Source: an uncultured bacterium (GTDB taxonomy: Bacteria; Desulfobacterota; Desulfobulbia; Desulfobulbales; Desulfobulbaceae). Taken from it: a DNA stretch of 8,551 nt. Both the position numbers and the translations under genes were made by a program. The notes beneath the pieces were generated by a model. The model was not told where the DNA came from. It worked only from the letters and a program-made list of their open reading frames with translations, and ran no database searches. Of the stretch, positions 6,721 through 8,551 are shown one piece after another; position 1 is the first letter of the stretch; every line of letters begins with the position of its first letter. Location of the stretch: positions 1 through 8,551 of the forward strand of contig CAIMMA010000492.1 of assembly GCA_903842475.1 (NCBI GenBank), written 5' to 3'.

Positions 6721-7176
6721 GTCGGCACTGACTTTGATCTGACGGGGTGTAACAGCGGTGGCTTTCATCAGGGTGATGGTCAGTATGCCATGGTTCAGCT
6801 TTGCCCCGATCTGTTCGGCATTCACTTTGATCGGCAGCGTAATGGCCCGGCTGAAACTGCCTGATTCGATCTCGCGACGATGATACGAGATACCGGATTC
6901 CTTCTGTTTGCTATCCCGTCTGCCTTGAATGGTAAGTGTTTCTCCTTCGATGGACAGTTCGAGTTCCTGAGGCTTGACACCGGGCAATTCAGCGGTGACA
7001 ATCAGGCGATCGGTTTCCTCGTAGATATTGAGCGCCGGATACACATTGGCGCGACTTTGAGGTTTCCCCTTGTCGACATAGGTTCGGGAGAGTTCATCGA
7101 GCCCTTGGCGTATTCGTTCAAATTCTGCCCAGGGATTACGGAACGCCGGCCTGTCTGCAAAGCGTATGAATGCCAT
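6718..7176 (-). CDS. Small heat-shock protein, Hsp20/alpha-crystallin family (upstream copy)
   Basis: First gene of the chaperone pair, 152 residues. The N-terminal arm (1-43, MAFIRFADRPAFRNPWAEFERI) has the aromatic and hydrophobic character usual for substrate-binding arms of bacterial class A-like Hsp20 proteins. The alpha-crystallin domain covers about 44-138, with VYPALNIYEETDRLIVTAELPGV and AKLNHGILTITLMK. Near the C-terminus PRQIKV supplies an I-x-V version of the oligomerisation motif (147-149). The ATG is preceded by a very strong ribosome site, AGGAGGAGGT at 7182-7191, 5 nt away, in contrast to the weak sites of the menaquinone genes. A sigma70-like promoter lies further upstream. 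I found no CIRCE repeat or good sigma32 site, so heat control, if any, is not evident from the DNA. Confidence 0.93.
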   Translation of the reverse strand: MAFIRFADRPAFRNPWAEFERIRQGLDELSRTYVDKGKPQSRANVYPALNIYEETDRLIVTAELPGVKPQELELSIEGETLTIQGRRDSKQKESGISYHRREIESGSFSRAITLPIKVNAEQIGAKLNHGILTITLMKATAVTPRQIKVSAD

Positions 7177-7181
7177 TATGC

Positions 7182-7191
7182 ACCTCCTCCT
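7182..7191 (-). promoter_or_regulatory. Very strong Shine-Dalgarno for the first hsp20
   Basis: On the minus strand the site reads AGGAGGAGGT, 5 nt before the ATG at 7176. Near-full anti-Shine-Dalgarno complementarity suggests high translation, as expected for an abundant chaperone. Confidence 0.8.
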
Positions 7192-7222
7192 TTGTAAGGG
7201 TTATAGTTTTTAATGCTAAAAA

Positions 7223-7250
7223 ATAGTAAGCTGCCGGGACAAGTTGTCAA
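7223..7250 (-). promoter_or_regulatory. Sigma70-like promoter for the hsp20 pair
   Basis: On the minus strand a perfect -35 TTGACA (7245-7250) is followed after 16 nt by TACTAT (7223-7228), which matches four of six bases of the -10 consensus. An alternative -10, TATTTT, lies 19 nt from the -35. The predicted start would leave a leader of roughly 30-45 nt before the first hsp20 codon. The call is from consensus match and position only. Confidence 0.55.
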
Positions 7251-7271
7251 GGATGACCCAGCCGGTACTGT

Positions 7272-7318
7272 CAATTGTTTTTTGGCTTGGATAGCAACTG
7301 CAGCGATGCGAACAATTG
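7272..7318. repeat. Spaced inverted repeat between hsp20 and purC
   Basis: CAATTGTT (7272-7279) and AACAATTG (7311-7318) are perfect 8-bp inverted copies separated by 31 nt. Each contains the palindrome CAATTG. They lie upstream of purC and behind the hsp20 promoter. They could be paired operator half-sites or a long-loop hairpin in the purC leader. The rest of the 7177-7351 region holds the two ribosome sites and the hsp20 promoter; I could not place a convincing purC promoter, the best -10-like hexamer being TAGTAT at 7332-7337 without a good -35. Confidence 0.4.
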
Positions 7319-7338
7319 GTTCTTAACTAAATAGTATC

Positions 7339-7344
7339 AAGGAG
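7339..7344 (+). promoter_or_regulatory. Shine-Dalgarno of purC
   Basis: AAGGAG sits 7 nt before the ATG at 7352 and fixes that start. It also matches where SAICAR synthases normally begin. Confidence 0.75.
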
Positions 7345-7351
7345 TAAAGAA

Positions 7352-8242
7352 ATGAGCGATGCCGTGATTACCACCGAGTGTCCGGATTTGAAATTAATCC
7401 ATCGTGGCAAGGTCAGGGATATGTACGAGATCCCCGGCCATGACGATAAACTGCTGATGGTGGCCACCGACCGGATCTCCGCCTATGATGTGGTTATGGC
7501 AGATCCCATCTCCGGAAAGGGTAAGGTGTTGACCGAGATTTCCCTGTTTTGGTTCGGATTACTTGGCGACATTATCCCCAACCATCTGATCAGCGCCGAT
7601 GTCGATCAGTTCCCCGCCATCTGTCAGCCCTACCGTCGGCAGCTGGAAGGACGATCGATGCTGGTCAAACGAACCAGGGTGGTGCCGGTCGAATGCATTG
7701 TCCGCGGGTATCTTTCCGGCTCCTTCTGGAGCGCGTATCAGAAAAACACGACGGTCTGCGGTTTCAAACTGCCCGAGGGGATGCGCGAATCCGAAAAGTT
7801 TCCCGAGCCGTTGTTTACCCCCTCCACCAAGGCGGAACAGGGATCGCACGACGAGAACATTTCCATTGAGCGGATGCGGGAGTTAGTCGGCCGTGAACTG
7901 ACCGCCCAAATGGCCGAAGTCAGTGTCAAACTTTATCAACGTGCGGCCGATTATGCCCGCACCAAGGGAATCATCATCGCCGATACCAAATTTGAGTTAG
8001 GGTTGGCCGGCGATACGCTGCTGCTGATTGATGAGGTGTTAACCCCCGATTCCTCCCGTTTCTGGCCCGAGGATCAATACACCCCCGGGCAAAGCCAGCC
8101 GAGTTTTGACAAACAGTTTCTGCGCGATTACCTTAGTTCGCTCGACTGGAACAAACAACCGCCACCACCAATGGTGCCGGCAGAGATTTTGGAGAAAACC
8201 AGAAATCGTTATATCGAGGCGCAAAAAAAACTCACCAGCTAG
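7352..8242 (+). CDS. purC: Phosphoribosylaminoimidazole-succinocarboxamide synthase (SAICAR synthase)
   Basis: PurC joins aspartate to CAIR using ATP to give SAICAR in de novo purine synthesis, in the cytoplasm. The 296-residue protein has all the family signatures: HRGKVRDMYEI (17-27, nucleotide-binding start), ATDRISAYDVVM (38-49), VRGYLSGSFW (117-126), PLFTPSTKAEQGSHDENI (153-170), IADTKFELG (209-217) and LIDEVLTPDSSRFWP (225-239). The length is that of the longer bacterial/yeast-like PurC form (about 290-300) rather than the short form of about 240. It stands alone between a divergent chaperone pair and a convergent S4 gene and has its own terminator, so it appears monocistronic. The AT-rich leader with a spaced inverted repeat may hold its control site; no PurR-type box was recognised. 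Confidence 0.96.
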   Translation: MSDAVITTECPDLKLIHRGKVRDMYEIPGHDDKLLMVATDRISAYDVVMADPISGKGKVLTEISLFWFGLLGDIIPNHLISADVDQFPAICQPYRRQLEGRSMLVKRTRVVPVECIVRGYLSGSFWSAYQKNTTVCGFKLPEGMRESEKFPEPLFTPSTKAEQGSHDENISIERMRELVGRELTAQMAEVSVKLYQRAADYARTKGIIIADTKFELGLAGDTLLLIDEVLTPDSSRFWPEDQYTPGQSQPSFDKQFLRDYLSSLDWNKQPPPPMVPAEILEKTRNRYIEAQKKLTS

Positions 8243-8264
8243 CCTTTGATTTTCTGCATTCCCC

Positions 8265-8316
8265 CCCCCTTGTTGCGGAATCGAAAAGATCACGAACCAA
8301 GGGGGTTATTCTTTTT
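8265..8316 (+). terminator. Probable intrinsic terminator of purC
   Basis: CCCCCTT (8265-8271) pairs with AAGGGGG (8299-8305), with three more pairs (GTT with AAC) inside after a one-base bulge. The stem is followed directly by TTATTCTTTTT (8306-8316). The loop is rather long (about 20 nt). The T-rich tail is also the last codons of the convergent S4 gene. On the minus strand the stem is followed by a G-run and not by Ts, so it looks one-directional. Confidence 0.6.
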
Positions 8317-8542
8317 CCACGCGAATTTCGACCTCATTAAAGCGCACGACATCGCCGGGATATAATTTCCGTCGCTTTCTGGTTTCCAGGACACCGTTGA
8401 CCTCCACTATTCCCTGGCTGATCTGATATCTGGCCTCGCCACCGCTGGCTGCGAGGTTTTCTCGCTTGAGCAGTTTGTCCATTTCGATATATTCGGTATT
8501 GATGGTTGCAACTCTCTGGACATCGGGTTGGTTAGCTGGCAT
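8306..8542 (-). CDS. Small S4-domain RNA-binding protein (YbcJ-like)
   Basis: This 78-residue protein is almost entirely an S4 domain, the fold found in ribosomal protein S4, pseudouridine synthases and heat-shock protein Hsp15. YIEMDKLLKRENLAASGGEA (18-37) forms the first helices. Then IVEVNGVLETRKRRKLYPGD (45-64) carries the conserved VNG turn and the basic RKRRK RNA-contact patch. This matches stand-alone YbcJ-type proteins, whose precise role is poorly known; a role in RNA or ribosome binding is an inference. The ATG at 8542 is only 9 nt from the window edge, so no ribosome site can be judged and the frame stays open to the edge. Met21 is a less likely alternative, since the family keeps the YIELDQLL-type segment with a few residues before it. 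The stop lies inside the purC terminator. Confidence 0.85.
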   Translation of the reverse strand: MPANQPDVQRVATINTEYIEMDKLLKRENLAASGGEARYQISQGIVEVNGVLETRKRRKLYPGDVVRFNEVEIRVEKE

Positions 8543-8551
8543 AAACGATAC

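Noticed and set aside
6337..7197. Plus-strand open frames opposite the hsp20 pair (175 and 105 aa)
   Set aside because: These are antisense shadows of two well-supported Hsp20 genes with strong ribosome sites; their translations match no family I recognise.
7177..7260. Heat-shock control elements (CIRCE or sigma32 promoter) upstream of hsp20
   Set aside because: TTAGCATT on the minus strand resembles part of a CIRCE arm, but no paired GAGTGCTAA arm is present at the needed spacing. No CCCCAT-type -10 is found at sigma32 spacing from the CTTGACA.
1..8551. Mobile elements, CRISPR arrays, tRNA or rRNA genes, riboswitches
   Set aside because: No transposase or integrase motifs, regularly spaced repeats, cloverleaf-like segments or known riboswitch cores were seen, and intergenic space is too small for most of them.

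Overview
The window is ordinary chromosomal DNA, dense in genes and moderately GC-rich by eye. I recognise no mobile element, CRISPR array, tRNA or rRNA. Gene content and protein flavour suggest an anaerobic, menaquinone-respiring delta-type proteobacterium, perhaps of the Desulfobulbales (sulfate or sulfur metabolisers). That placement is an inference from gene order and motif style, not from a phylogenetic marker.

Positions 1-6255, plus strand, form a tight gene run for menaquinone synthesis by the futalosine (Mqn) route. It holds the last codons of mqnE, then mqnC, an aminofutalosine deaminase (mqnF type), mqnA, a ubiE/menG methyltransferase, a ubiX-type flavin prenyltransferase, a UbiA-family prenyltransferase (mqnP type) and an exported DUF3108 protein. 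Most junctions overlap or lie within 5 nt. The one real gap, 46-49 nt, lies between mqnA and ubiE. The enzymes would work as follows. MqnA makes 3-enolpyruvylbenzoate from chorismate and MqnE converts it to aminofutalosine. The deaminase gives futalosine, and a hydrolase not in the window (MqnB) gives dehypoxanthine futalosine. MqnC cyclises that product, and MqnD (not in the window) releases 1,4-dihydroxy-6-naphthoate. MqnP prenylates it, a UbiD-like decarboxylase using UbiX-made prenyl-FMN removes the carboxylate, and UbiE/MenG methylates to menaquinone.

Positions 6307-7176, minus strand, hold two adjacent small heat-shock protein genes (Hsp20/alpha-crystallin), convergent to the menaquinone run and probably co-transcribed from a visible sigma70-like promoter at 7223-7250. 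A 175-nt divergent intergenic region (7177-7351) separates them from purC (7352-8242, plus strand), which encodes SAICAR synthase of purine synthesis. This region contains a widely spaced 8-bp inverted repeat. purC is followed by a probable intrinsic terminator that overlaps the 3' end of a convergent minus-strand gene for a small S4-type RNA-binding protein (8306-8542).

No previously undescribed system stands out. The points most worth a second look are the DUF3108 exported protein at the end of a quinone operon, the altered SAM-binding motif in the UbiE homologue, the commitment to the deaminase branch, and the inverted repeat between hsp20 and purC.
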